A program made the translations under genes and the position numbers. A DNA stretch of 64,000 nt from Dehalogenimonas formicexedens (GTDB lineage Bacteria > Chloroflexota > Dehalococcoidia > Dehalococcoidales > Dehalococcoidaceae): positions 1-64,000 of the forward strand of contig NZ_CP018258.1 in assembly GCF_001953175.1 (NCBI RefSeq), written 5' to 3'. This document shows, piece after piece, positions 1 through 7,342 of this stretch. The first letter of the stretch is position 1; the number at the start of each line of letters is the position of its first letter. A model generated the notes under the pieces. The model was given only the letters and a program-made list of their open reading frames with translations. It searched no databases and was not told where the DNA came from.

Positions 1-264
1 CCGGGCGATTTTAGCACCAAATATTTATTTTTTCACGACGGGAGGCCGTTACGATTGGATGGGCTAAAACAACGAGAAAACGAGAGTTCGGTAGACTTGA
101 ATTCATGTCTCCCGTTGCCCTGAACAGGCGTTGTTGTTGTTTGCTGAGCCGCTACGCTGGCTGGTAACATAGGTGCATCTTAATTCTTCCGGCTTCCGCC
201 GGGGCAAAATCGACTCCTGAGGGTTACAGCGCCGGGGCCGTTTTGTCTCTCAACGGAGATATAT
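1..264. other. dnaA upstream region
   Basis: This is the non-coding leader of dnaA. I see an AT-rich patch near positions 20-35 but no recognisable 9-mer DnaA boxes of the TTATCCACA type and no AT-rich 13-mer array, so I do not call an origin here. A Shine-Dalgarno-like GGAGA at 254-258 precedes the dnaA start. Confidence 0.4.
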
Positions 265-1614
265 TTGGTCATAGACCCTGCGGCGAATTCAAACCACGCC
301 GCCAAAATATGGGAGACGGCCCTGGGGGCGCTGGAATGCCAGTTGTCCCGCCCGAACTTCCGCACCTGGTACTCCAGGACCGCCGGCATCGCTTACGAAG
401 GCGGGTGCTTCACTGTCGGCGTGCCCAACAGCTTCGTCGCTGAATACCTGGAGCAAAACCAGTGCTCGCTCATCGAAAAGACCCTGATGCGGCTGCTCCC
501 GGGCAATAGTCTGCGTATCGCCTTCCAGGTTGCCGGAAGCGCCAAAGCATTGGCGGCTCCTCCAAAGGCGGAAGGCGCGCCGCAACGTGGGAACGGCTGC
601 CGTTTCAATCCCCGGTACGATTTCGACACCTTTATCGTGGGCAGCGCCAACCGCCTGGCCCATGCCGCCGCCCTGTCCGCGGCTCAGCGCCCGGGTGAGG
701 GTTACAACCCGCTGTTCATCCATGGCGGGTCGGGGCTGGGCAAAACCCATTTGCTCCAGGCTATCGGCCAGGCCGCCGAGCGCGCCGGCAAGACCGTCCG
801 TTACGTCTCCGGGGAGCAGTTCACCTCGGAATTCGTGGCGGCTTTGAAAGACCGGCGGGCGGATGAATTCCGTGAAAAATACCGCGCCGTGGACGTCCTG
901 CTGGTCGACGATGTCCAGTTCATCGCCGGCAAGGCCCAGACTGAGGAAACTTTCTTCCACACCTTCAACGAACTCCACAACTCCGGCCGCCAGATTGTCC
1001 TTTCCGCCGATTCCCCGCCTCGGGCCATCATACAGATGGAAGACCGGCTGCGCTCGCGCTTCGAATGGGGATTGACCGCGGAGATAGCTCCGCCAGACGA
1101 GAAAATGCGCCTTTCGATCCTAAAAGCCAGGGCGGAGGAGGCCGGCGCCGAGTTGACCCCTGACGTCCTTGATTATATGGCCTCCGAAGTCATTCGCAAC
1201 ATCAGGGAACTCGAGGGGAATCTGAACAGGGTTATCGCCTATTCCAGGCTGCTGCGATCGGTCATTACCCCGGACATGGCGCGGCGGGCCCTCAAAAACC
1301 TGACTGATGCCGTTGAGGAAAAACCCTCGGAGCCTCAAAAGCTGCTGGCGACGGTGGCCGAATGTTTTGAATTGACCGTCGATGATATCCTCGGCCGGAA
1401 GCGCGACAAAGAGACCGCCGCCGCGCGCCAGGTGGCCATGTACGTCATGAAAAACCAGAAGCTGTGGTCGTTGGGCGAGATTGGCAAACTGGTCGGCGAC
1501 CGCACCGCCGCCACCGTGTCTCACGCCTGTGACAAGATCGGGCAGGAAGCCGAATACAACCCGCTGTTGAAGCGGAAATTGAATGATATCGAACAACGCC
1601 TGACAAGGGAATAA
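265..1614 (+). CDS. dnaA: Chromosomal replication initiator protein DnaA
   Basis: DnaA is an AAA+ ATPase that melts the origin and starts replication. The 449-residue product has the full layout: domain I (about 1-85), a short linker, an AAA+ core with Walker A GGSGLGKT at about 154 and Walker B LLVDD at about 212, and a C-terminal helix-turn-helix domain from about 355. The TTG start at 265 follows GGAGA at a good distance. In the signature motif of domain IV, where most DnaA proteins read RDHTTV, this one reads RTAATV (R413-V418), so residues that normally read the DnaA box are changed. The usual neighbours dnaN and recF are absent. The next gene is a convergent cobalt transporter operon. 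Confidence 0.96.
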   Translation: MVIDPAANSNHAAKIWETALGALECQLSRPNFRTWYSRTAGIAYEGGCFTVGVPNSFVAEYLEQNQCSLIEKTLMRLLPGNSLRIAFQVAGSAKALAAPPKAEGAPQRGNGCRFNPRYDFDTFIVGSANRLAHAAALSAAQRPGEGYNPLFIHGGSGLGKTHLLQAIGQAAERAGKTVRYVSGEQFTSEFVAALKDRRADEFREKYRAVDVLLVDDVQFIAGKAQTEETFFHTFNELHNSGRQIVLSADSPPRAIIQMEDRLRSRFEWGLTAEIAPPDEKMRLSILKARAEEAGAELTPDVLDYMASEVIRNIRELEGNLNRVIAYSRLLRSVITPDMARRALKNLTDAVEEKPSEPQKLLATVAECFELTVDDILGRKRDKETAAARQVAMYVMKNQKLWSLGEIGKLVGDRTAATVSHACDKIGQEAEYNPLLKRKLNDIEQRLTRE

Positions 1615-1702
1615 ACCCGTGGCCGTAGGGGCGACGCAGGCGTCGCCCAACAATGCCTGGATGGAATGTTGTTATTGCTTTGGCGGGAATGACAAAAGGG
1701 AG
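1615..1702. repeat. Repeat-derived hairpin between dnaA and cbiO
   Basis: The convergent gap holds a GC-rich hairpin (GGGCGACG with CGTCGCCC, about 1627-1648). It belongs to the repeat family seen again at 11.2, 12.3, 13.3 and 14.8 kb. It is followed by a GGCGGGAATGACAAA fragment of another dispersed repeat. The hairpin may act as a terminator for dnaA and cbiO, but it lacks a clear T tract. Confidence 0.5.
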
Positions 1703-2419
1703 TCAGGGCGCCGCCAGTCCCCCCGCCACCAGCAGCTCCCGGTTTTTCATAATCTCGCTGGTCCGGCCGTCGGCGAGGATTTTACCTCTTTTCATGATGA
1801 CCAACCGGGGGCACAGCGCCTCGATGAGTTCCAGGTCGTGAGACACCACAATCTTGGTGACATCGAGCGATTTCAGGAGATTGATCAATCCCCACTTTGC
1901 CGCCGGATCCAGGTTGGACGATGGCTCGTCGAGGGCCAGAACTTCCGGACTCATCGAGAGCACCGAGGCCAGAGCGATGCGCTTCTTCTCGCCGAGGCTC
2001 AGATGGTGGGAACTCCGCTTTTCATAATCGGGTAGTCCGACAGCCTCCAGCGACTGTCCGACGCGCTTTCTAACCTCGGTTTCGGAAAGCCCCATGTTGA
2101 TCGGCCCGAAAGCGACGTCATCGAAGACCTCGGGACAGAAAAGCTGGTCGTCCGGGTTCTGAAAGACCACTCCGACTTTGGCGCGTATGTTTTTCAGGTT
2201 GGCGGCCACAACCGGGATGCCGGAGATTTTCACCGCTCCGTTGGCGCCGTGGATGATGCCGTTCAGATGCATCAGGAGGGTCGATTTGCCGGCGCCGTTG
2301 GCCCCGGCGATAGCGACGCTTTCGCCACGTTCGATGGCGAGGCTGACGCCTTCGAGGGCTTTGCGGCCGTCGGGGTAGGCGTAAGTCAGGTTATCGAAAG
2401 CCACCACCGCTTCAGTCAT
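1703..2419 (-). CDS. cbiO: Cobalt/nickel ECF transporter ATPase CbiO
   Basis: This is the ATP-binding subunit of an energy-coupling-factor importer, probably for Co2+ (or Ni2+). It has Walker [10 protein letters not shown], a Q-loop in FQNPDDQLF (the form typical of CbiO/EcfA proteins), the signature LSLGEKKR, Walker [14 protein letters not shown] and the switch histidine in VVSHDLE. I chose the ATG at 2419 because it overlaps the cbiQ stop as ATGA. An upstream in-frame TTG would add five residues. It is last in the cbiMNQO operon and would energise CbiQ-CbiM on the cytoplasmic side of the membrane. Cobalt supply fits an organism that depends on corrinoids. Confidence 0.93.
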   Translation of the reverse strand: MTEAVVAFDNLTYAYPDGRKALEGVSLAIERGESVAIAGANGAGKSTLLMHLNGIIHGANGAVKISGIPVVAANLKNIRAKVGVVFQNPDDQLFCPEVFDDVAFGPINMGLSETEVRKRVGQSLEAVGLPDYEKRSSHHLSLGEKKRIALASVLSMSPEVLALDEPSSNLDPAAKWGLINLLKSLDVTKIVVSHDLELIEALCPRLVIMKRGKILADGRTSEIMKNRELLVAGGLAAP

Positions 2420-3195
2420 CGGATCAGGCTCCAAGCCAGGGGCAGCAGCATCAATAAGGCCAGCGCGATTCCGGTAACGACATCGACCGTGTTCAACGCC
2501 ATGTTGTCGAGAGTCCGGGACCGCCCGTCGAAACCCCGCGCCGCCATCGCGGCGTAAACGCGCTCTCCCCGCTCGTAGGAACGGACGAACAGGCTGCCGA
2601 TCATGGAGCCGACGGTCTTGGCCTGAAACCCGGTCGACGGACTGCCAACGGAACGCGAGTCCCGGGCGTTCTTCATCCGCAGCACCTCGTCCATCAGCAG
2701 GAACAGGTAGCGGTACATGAAAGAGAGGATCATGACGATGACTTTAGGCGCTCCCAGTCTTTCGATGCCCTTCAGGAGGGCGGGCAGGGAGGTGGTCGAA
2801 GTGAGCACGATTAAGGCGAGCACAGAGAGCCAGCTCCGCGCCAGCAGCGTCCCGATGAACGCTAACCCGCCGTCGGTGATTCCAAGGTGCCAGCCGAAAA
2901 TGTTCAGGCTGGACAACTCGATCCCGGGACGGGTGAAAACATTGACCATGCCCAGGAGCAACACGAACGGCAGGATTATCATCGAGCGCTTCAGAACATA
3001 GCCCAGGGGTAGTTTCGAAATGGCAAGGACCGCCACGAGAATGCCGAAATACGCCGCAAACGCCAGCCAGCTTCCCGCGGGGGTGACGATGATAGCGATA
3101 ATGAACAAAAGAGACAACAGGAATTTCACCCGCGGATCGCGCCAGTGGACCGGGCTGTCGAGGTGGCTGTACTGGTCTAAAAAGCTGTGTCTCAT
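2416..3195 (-). CDS. cbiQ: ECF transporter membrane subunit CbiQ
   Basis: This is the transmembrane coupling protein of the cobalt ECF importer. The product (about 259 residues) begins MRHSFLDQYSHLDSPVHW, a typical CbiQ start, and has several hydrophobic spans. It also has the cytoplasmic coupling helices that bind the ATPase, around RMKNARDSRS and the AMAARGFDGRS motif. The ATG at 3195 is preferred over an upstream in-frame start because family members begin at this point. It sits downstream of the CbiN-like gene and overlaps cbiO by 4 bp, which indicates translational coupling. Confidence 0.93.
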   Translation of the reverse strand: MRHSFLDQYSHLDSPVHWRDPRVKFLLSLLFIIAIIVTPAGSWLAFAAYFGILVAVLAISKLPLGYVLKRSMIILPFVLLLGMVNVFTRPGIELSSLNIFGWHLGITDGGLAFIGTLLARSWLSVLALIVLTSTTSLPALLKGIERLGAPKVIVMILSFMYRYLFLLMDEVLRMKNARDSRSVGSPSTGFQAKTVGSMIGSLFVRSYERGERVYAAMAARGFDGRSRTLDNMALNTVDVVTGIALALLMLLPLAWSLIR

Positions 3196-3331
3196 ATCAT
3201 TCCATTTTCCTCGCCCTCTACTAAACAACCCTTCAGTTTTATTCCCTCTCCTTCTGGGAGAGGGTCAAGGGTGATGGCGTGGGAAAGGAACTGAAGAGCC
3301 TGCACCGAGCGTAGCGGATGTGAGAGGGTGA
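3196..3331. repeat. Repeat insertion between cbiN and cbiQ
   Basis: This 136-bp gap splits an otherwise overlapping operon. It contains the dispersed element GCCTGCACCGAGCGTAGCGG (about 3299-3318) and the companion motif of the type CCCTCTCCTTCTGGGAGAGGG. The same pair recurs many times at 11-13.6 kb. Insertion of a repeat into the operon is the simplest reading. Confidence 0.65.
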
Positions 3332-3616
3332 TCAGGTTCGTTTCCTGGAAATTAATCGACCGATAAAATAGACGACCCCGAATACCACCAGGACCCCCAG
3401 CCACCCGGCTACGATCGTGGCCAGTGTCTCGTTGTGGATGCCCGGGAACAGGTATCCGGCGACGACCTGGAAAGGCGATTTGGCGGCTTGGTCGATGAAG
3501 CCCTGCTGCCCCGCGACTTTTTCCAGGCCATCCGGTGACTTCGAAGCCAGAGGCGATATTGTTGCCAGTAGAAGCGCAAACCCCAGGCCGAGAAGCCACC
3601 ACTTTCTGTAATTCAT
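3332..3616 (-). CDS. CbiN-like PDGLE-domain protein of the cobalt ECF transporter
   Basis: This 94-residue membrane protein has an N-terminal span, the motif SKSPDGLEKVA that defines PDGLE/CbiN-type components, and a second span followed by the basic tail RLISRKRT. Such proteins replace or act as CbiN, which helps the substrate subunit CbiM load metal. The ATG at 3616 overlaps the cbiM stop (ATGA), so the two are coupled. A longer reading frame through this DNA in another start context is a shadow. Family membership is clear, but exact equivalence to CbiN is inference. Confidence 0.85.
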   Translation of the reverse strand: MNYRKWWLLGLGFALLLATISPLASKSPDGLEKVAGQQGFIDQAAKSPFQVVAGYLFPGIHNETLATIVAGWLGVLVVFGVVYFIGRLISRKRT

Positions 3617-4251
3617 ATCCGTTCCATCTGCAGCACGTCGGCGCGCGATGCCATGACCGCCGAAACGACAAGGACGGTAATCAACCCTTCGCCGGCGCCG
3701 ATGAGCGCGTGAACGCCGAGCATCGCCGGTCCGACGACAGCGAAAGGCGAGGCTCCCGAAGCCGCCAGTTCGAAGGCCGCCGCCAGCGCCGAGAACATAA
3801 CGGAAGTCCATCCCGCCGCCGCGCCCCCGATGAGCTTGCCGCGGCGGGTGTCCGGCAGGATTTTGGTCACGAGGCGGTAGATGAGATATGAGCCGAAAAC
3901 GGCGATGATGCCCATGTTCAGGATGTTGGCCCCGAGCGAGGCTAGCCCGCCGTCCTGGAAAATGAGCGCCTGGGCGATTAGCACCGCGGACATGATGATG
4001 ACCCCGGCCCAGGGGCCGATCAGGATGGCGCACAGCGCCGCCCCTATAAGATGGCCGGAGGTTCCCCCAGCCACCGGGAAATTGAGCATCTGCGCGGCGA
4101 AGATGAACGCCGCCAGCATGCCCATCAGCGGCACCTGCTTCTCGCCGATCTTTTTGGCAGCCACTTTAACCGCCAGGCCGACCGTACCGGCAGACACCGC
4201 GCCGGTGGCGGCGAGGGTAGGGACATTTAAGAATCCGTCCGGAATATGCAT
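3613..4251 (-). CDS. cbiM: Energy-coupling factor permease CbiM
   Basis: This is the substrate-binding membrane subunit of a Co/Ni ECF importer. The product starts MHIPDGFL, the conserved N-terminus in which Met1, His2 and a downstream His coordinate the metal in CbiM/NikM. This is why I set the start at 4251 rather than at the longer frame. It has about six hydrophobic segments and the motif GGTSGHLIGAAL typical of the family. It is the first gene of cbiM-PDGLE-cbiQ-cbiO. A Fur-family regulator lies just upstream on the same strand and may control the operon. The choice between cobalt and nickel cannot be settled from sequence; cobalt is favoured by the PDGLE partner and the likely lifestyle. 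Confidence 0.93.
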   Translation of the reverse strand: MHIPDGFLNVPTLAATGAVSAGTVGLAVKVAAKKIGEKQVPLMGMLAAFIFAAQMLNFPVAGGTSGHLIGAALCAILIGPWAGVIIMSAVLIAQALIFQDGGLASLGANILNMGIIAVFGSYLIYRLVTKILPDTRRGKLIGGAAAGWTSVMFSALAAAFELAASGASPFAVVGPAMLGVHALIGAGEGLITVLVVSAVMASRADVLQMERI

Positions 4252-4392
4252 GTTTAAATCCGAAATACTAAATCCGAAATTCGAAACAAACCCGGAATTC
4301 AAGAGTCGAAGGCCCGAAATTCATATTGTGTTTTGAATTTGGATATTTGATCATTTGAATTTGTTTCGGGTTTCGATATTCGTGCTTCGTGC
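4252..4392. repeat. AT-rich ATCCGAAAT-type dispersed repeat
   Basis: The gap between fur and cbiM is filled by AT-rich repeated words (AAATCCGAAATTCGAAACAA near 4257 and the opposite-strand form GTTTCGGGTTTCGATATTCG near 4362). Together they form a loose inverted repeat. The same words recur at 13.66-13.95, 29.87-29.92, 32.11-32.16 and 49.33-49.40 kb. Confidence 0.7.
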
Positions 4393-4797
4393 TTATCTAC
4401 ACTCGGCGCACAGACCGGTGATTACATGGTGATGAAGGTCGGCGGCAAAGCCATGTTTCTCCAGCAGGCTTTTCTCAAGAGCTTCAAGAGCCTCTTCCGG
4501 CAATTCGACAACCTTACCGCAGGCGCGGCATTTCAGATGGTGATGGTGGCCTTCCTCGGAGTGATGATAAACATGGGCGCCGTGGATCTCGGCTTTAACT
4601 ACCAGGCCCAGGCTTTCCAGGAGGTCGAGGGTACGGTAGACGGTCGAGCGGTCGACTCCCGCCACCTTGTCTTTGACCTGCTCATACAGGGCGTCGGCGG
4701 TCAGGTGCGCGTCCTCATGGTGGAGGATATCGAGGATGACTCTCCGCTGCGGAGTCAGGCGGTAGCCCTTGGCTTTGAGGATGTTATTGCAACTCAT
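4393..4797 (-). CDS. Fur-family metal-responsive repressor
   Basis: This is a DNA-binding regulator of the Fur/Zur/Nur/PerR superfamily (134 residues from the ATG at 4797). The N-terminal winged helix reads YRLTPQRRVILDIL and includes the recognition-helix motif VDRSTVYRTLDLL. The C-terminal dimerisation half has a His-rich stretch (HHSEEGHHHHLKC) and two CxxC pairs (CRAC and CAEC) that would hold structural zinc. An in-frame TTG 21 nt upstream gives a longer version, but that start lies inside the dyad operator. Position directly upstream of cbiMNQO suggests that it senses Co/Ni or zinc and controls the transporter. The metal cannot be read from the sequence. Confidence 0.9.
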   Translation of the reverse strand: MSCNNILKAKGYRLTPQRRVILDILHHEDAHLTADALYEQVKDKVAGVDRSTVYRTLDLLESLGLVVKAEIHGAHVYHHSEEGHHHHLKCRACGKVVELPEEALEALEKSLLEKHGFAADLHHHVITGLCAECR

Positions 4798-4799
4798 CG

Positions 4800-4821
4800 T
4801 TATTGCGACTCTTTGCAATAA
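4800..4821. promoter_or_regulatory. Dyad operator upstream of the Fur-family gene
   Basis: A perfect 7-bp inverted repeat, TTATTGC with GCAATAA, is separated by 8 bp just upstream of the regulator start. A further half-site, GTTATTGC, lies at about 4784-4791 inside the first codons. The arrangement suits autorepression by a Fur-family dimer. Confidence 0.6.
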
Positions 4822-4866
4822 TTATGGCAAAGCTTGACGCCTGTGTCAACGCCCGGTGAGAGAAAA

Positions 4867-5418
4867 TCAGGCAGTGAGATCTGCCGGAATAATCGAAAAC
4901 AGCACCGCGTCGTGCACCTTATCGGGAAGGGACAGGCGGTTTCTGAGTATGGCTTCCCGGATCGCGCCTGCGTTTTCAGCGGTCTTCCGGCTGGCTGAAT
5001 TTTCCACCCCGGCCAGAATTTCGATGCGGTTCAGCTTGAGGTCGTTGATCCCGAAACGGATGAGGAGCCTTGCCGCCCTTGCCGCCACACCCTGGCCCTG
5101 CCGGCTGCTCCGCACCCAGTAGCCAAGGTTAGCCACTTTGTCGATGGTATTCATGTGGTTCAAACCGCAGCCGCCGATGAACGAGCCATCCTTTGCGTCG
5201 ATGATGCCGAACTCATACTCCGAGCCCTCCGGCCAGGACTTCATGGCGTTCTTGATCCAGCCTTCGCTTTCGGTCATGGAGTAACCATCGTGAGCCCAGG
5301 GCATCCACTGTTTCAGGCAAGTCATAGACTCCTGGACCGCGAGAAAAACCTCAAGCGCGTCGGACATCCGCAGCGGCCTTAGAGTGATCACACCGTCAGT
5401 GAGTTCTTTTAGTTCCAT
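4867..5418 (-). CDS. GNAT-family N-acetyltransferase (RimJ/RimL-like)
   Basis: The 183-residue product looks like the RimJ/RimL/SpeG branch of GNAT acetyltransferases. It has an early LRPLRMSDA strand, the acetyl-CoA loop SRQGQGVAARAARLL, and the late segment GVENSASRKTAENAG that is typical of protein-N-terminal and aminoglycoside-type acetyltransferases. The substrate is unknown. It starts one base after the dtd stop on the same strand, so both are probably on one transcript. Confidence 0.88.
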   Translation of the reverse strand: MELKELTDGVITLRPLRMSDALEVFLAVQESMTCLKQWMPWAHDGYSMTESEGWIKNAMKSWPEGSEYEFGIIDAKDGSFIGGCGLNHMNTIDKVANLGYWVRSSRQGQGVAARAARLLIRFGINDLKLNRIEILAGVENSASRKTAENAGAIREAILRNRLSLPDKVHDAVLFSIIPADLTA

Positions 5419-5419
5419 T

Positions 5420-5881
5420 TTACCCTCTCGCCCTTAACCGGTCGCTGGAATCCAGCATGATCGTCACCGGGCCGTCGTTGACCAGTTCGACGAACATATG
5501 CGCCTGGAACCTGCCCGTTTCGACCTTGACTCCCAGATTTCTCGCCTCGGCGACGAACTCGTCGAACATGAATTCCGCGGTTTCCGGGGGAGCGGCATCG
5601 GTGAAAGACGGCCGTCTGCCCTTGCGCGTATCGGCCATAAGTGTGAACTGGCTTATCAGGAGAAGTTCGCCTTTGACGTCGAGCAGCGATAAATTGAACT
5701 TGGAGTCGGCGTCGGCGAAGATCCTCAGGTTGACGATCTTGTTCACCAGGTAGTCGATGTCAGCCTTCTCATCGCCCGCCGCCACCCCCACCAGCGCCGC
5801 CAGCCCCCCGCCGATGCTGCCGATAACCTCGCCGTCGACGGTAACTTGTGCCCGGGACACTCTCTGTATGAGCGCTTTCAT
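5420..5881 (-). CDS. dtd: D-aminoacyl-tRNA deacylase
   Basis: Dtd hydrolyses D-amino acids and glycine mischarged on tRNAs, protecting translation. The 153-residue product has the standard length and both active-site motifs: [12 protein letters not shown] near 80 and the NDGPVT cross-subunit Gly-Pro motif near 136. The N-terminus [18 protein letters not shown] is characteristic. It is followed after one base by the GNAT gene and preceded closely by a small membrane protein gene. Confidence 0.95.
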   Translation of the reverse strand: MKALIQRVSRAQVTVDGEVIGSIGGGLAALVGVAAGDEKADIDYLVNKIVNLRIFADADSKFNLSLLDVKGELLLISQFTLMADTRKGRRPSFTDAAPPETAEFMFDEFVAEARNLGVKVETGRFQAHMFVELVNDGPVTIMLDSSDRLRARG

Positions 5882-5890
5882 GTCCGTATT

Positions 5891-6238
5891 CTAGGCTATC
5901 GAACCGCCAGCCGCCACCAGGATATTCCAGGCGACGATCAGGATGTAGATAGCGACGATGATCGCCGTGACCACCAGCATCGGTTTCGGCGCTCGCCGCG
6001 ACAGATCCCAGAGAAGGACGGCCGCGACAATACTGGCGCCCGCTTTTATCAATACAAACTCTCTTCTGGTCACCCAGTAGATCAAGAGAGCGTTTCCCTC
6101 GGTGCCGGCTCCGCTGGTCACAATAAACTGGGACACGACGGCGTCAGCTATGTTCAGGAGCACCAGCGACACGAGTAAAATCCGCGTTTGCCGCCGGGCT
6201 TTCTGGTCTGACGCTGCCGGTGGAGGAACTTGTTTCAC
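5891..6238 (-). CDS. Small membrane protein, DUF5658-like
   Basis: This 115-residue protein has three predicted membrane spans. The first contains LNIADAVVSQFIV and is followed by GTEGNALLIYWV, a pattern (LN-D-x-T near EGNP) I associate with DUF5658. Function is unknown. It lies between dtd and flavodoxin genes with 6-9 bp spacings on the same strand, so it is probably part of that transcript. Confidence 0.7.
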   Translation of the reverse strand: MKQVPPPAASDQKARRQTRILLVSLVLLNIADAVVSQFIVTSGAGTEGNALLIYWVTRREFVLIKAGASIVAAVLLWDLSRRAPKPMLVVTAIIVAIYILIVAWNILVAAGGSIA

Positions 6239-6244
6239 CAGCTC

Positions 6245-6730
6245 TTACCACCGGCTGAGTTCGGCGCCCCACTGCCGCGCCCGTTCGATCTCGCCTTCCT
6301 TGAGCGGGCCCTGGGTGCCCTCGACGACGAATTTCTGGGCTTCGCTGGCTTTCCGGTAGCCGAGTTTCTTCATGCTCTCCTCGATGGCCGGCGTCGCCTT
6401 GCCCCACGGTCCCTTTACCCTGGTCTCGAACGCGGCAAAAGGCTTTTCACCGGGGACCAGTGAATCCAGCCAGGTCCGCATCGGCGGTTGGGACAGGTCG
6501 GGAGGCGCGCTGCCCGCTTTCACCTGGATGCCCCCGATCATCCTTTCGTTGGGCACGGAAAAACCCATCACCGGCGAGCCGACGACGAGGAAATCCGCAT
6601 CCCTGATCGCCCCCGCGGTCGCTTCTCTGGTCGACATCACCCGGGTCCCCGGCCCCAACCCCTCGGCGATAGCCTGGGCGATAGCCGCCGTATTGCCCCA
6701 TAAAGATTCGTAAACCACGACCGCTTTCAT
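6245..6730 (-). CDS. Flavodoxin-like FMN protein
   Basis: This cytoplasmic FMN-binding protein of 161 residues begins MKAVVVYESLWGNTAAIAQA. The phosphate loop (here SLWGNTA) is the flavodoxin signature, and GSPVMGFSVP supplies a later flavin-contact loop. A good Shine-Dalgarno (AGGAGAT) lies 6 nt before the ATG at 6730, which is why I reject the longer frame. It could serve as an electron carrier or a flavodoxin-domain oxidoreductase; the partner is unknown. Confidence 0.87.
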   Translation of the reverse strand: MKAVVVYESLWGNTAAIAQAIAEGLGPGTRVMSTREATAGAIRDADFLVVGSPVMGFSVPNERMIGGIQVKAGSAPPDLSQPPMRTWLDSLVPGEKPFAAFETRVKGPWGKATPAIEESMKKLGYRKASEAQKFVVEGTQGPLKEGEIERARQWGAELSRW

Positions 6731-6817
6731 CAAATATCTCCTTGGCGTTCGATCATTCTCAACCATTTTAGGAGCGGTTAGAAGCGATGGCAAGAGATTT
6801 GTTGGATTTTCCGACGT

Positions 6818-6847
6818 AAAAAAGAGAGAAGCCTTATGGCTTCTCTC
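6818..6847 (-). terminator. Intrinsic terminator of the cupredoxin gene
   Basis: A 10-bp perfect stem (GAGAGAAGCC with GGCTTCTCTC) with a 4-nt loop is followed on the minus strand by six T residues. It lies 23 bp after the cupredoxin stop. Confidence 0.85.
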
Positions 6848-6869
6848 TTCAAATCCCCGGCATCGGGAG

Positions 6870-7211
6870 CTATTGAACGATAATCGTGCCGGTCATACCC
6901 GGGTGGATGGTGCAGTAATAGGGATAAGTTCCGGCGGTATTGAAGGTATAGGTGTAGCTGCCGCCCGGGTTGAACAGGCCGCTGTCGAAAATTCCGTTAG
7001 AGCTGGTCACCGAATGCTGGACACTGTCTTTGTTACGCCAGGTTACCGTGGTCCCGACGCTCACGGTGAGGGTTCTGGGTGAGTACTGGATGTTTTTCAT
7101 GTCGACGGTGTTCGGCGGCGTCGAGCCGCCGCAGCCCAACGGTACCAGGGTGGCGGCAAACAGCAGAACACAGGCGAGAACCCCGAAGAACCTCTTTGAA
7201 TTTTTTATCAT
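6870..7211 (-). CDS. Cupredoxin (plastocyanin-like) lipoprotein
   Basis: This is a small extracytoplasmic blue-copper protein of 113 residues. A signal sequence ends in the lipobox VPLGCGG, so it is probably membrane-anchored. The mature part has the type 1 copper ligands: His in VQHSV, and Cys, His and Met in YYCTIHPGMTG. It begins with the usual KNIQYSPRTLTVSVGTTVTW strand pattern. It would carry electrons outside the membrane. The adjacent diheme peroxidase-like gene and two cytochrome c lipoproteins nearby make an extracytoplasmic redox chain plausible. Confidence 0.9.
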   Translation of the reverse strand: MIKNSKRFFGVLACVLLFAATLVPLGCGGSTPPNTVDMKNIQYSPRTLTVSVGTTVTWRNKDSVQHSVTSSNGIFDSGLFNPGGSYTYTFNTAGTYPYYCTIHPGMTGTIIVQ

Positions 7212-7290
7212 TTCAAGCTCCCATTACAATTCGATATATTTAGTATAACTTTAATTATGCCGAGCTCAAAAAATGGGTATACCGGATAAA

Positions 7291-7322
7291 GAAGCAGCCG
7301 GCGGTTTTCCGCCGGCTGCTTC
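7291..7322 (-). terminator. Strong hairpin after the diheme peroxidase-like gene
   Basis: A perfect 14-bp stem (GAAGCAGCCGGCGG with CCGCCGGCTGCTTC) with a 4-nt loop lies 20 bp after the stop. The T tract on the minus strand is short (TTT), so termination may be partial. Confidence 0.75.
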
Positions 7323-7342
7323 CGTCTAGATTGGACGATGGT

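Noticed and set aside
1-264. Origin of replication
   Set aside because: No cluster of DnaA boxes or AT-rich repeats could be seen; the position next to dnaA alone is not enough, given the altered DnaA.
289-978. Long frame antisense to dnaA
   Set aside because: It is the mirror of a GC-rich coding region; several equally long antisense frames lie under gyrA, relA and gyrB for the same reason.
3192-3671. Long minus-strand frame overlapping the CbiN-like gene and the gap before cbiQ
   Set aside because: It crosses the real CbiN-like gene in another frame, reads through repeat sequence, and has no recognisable motif.
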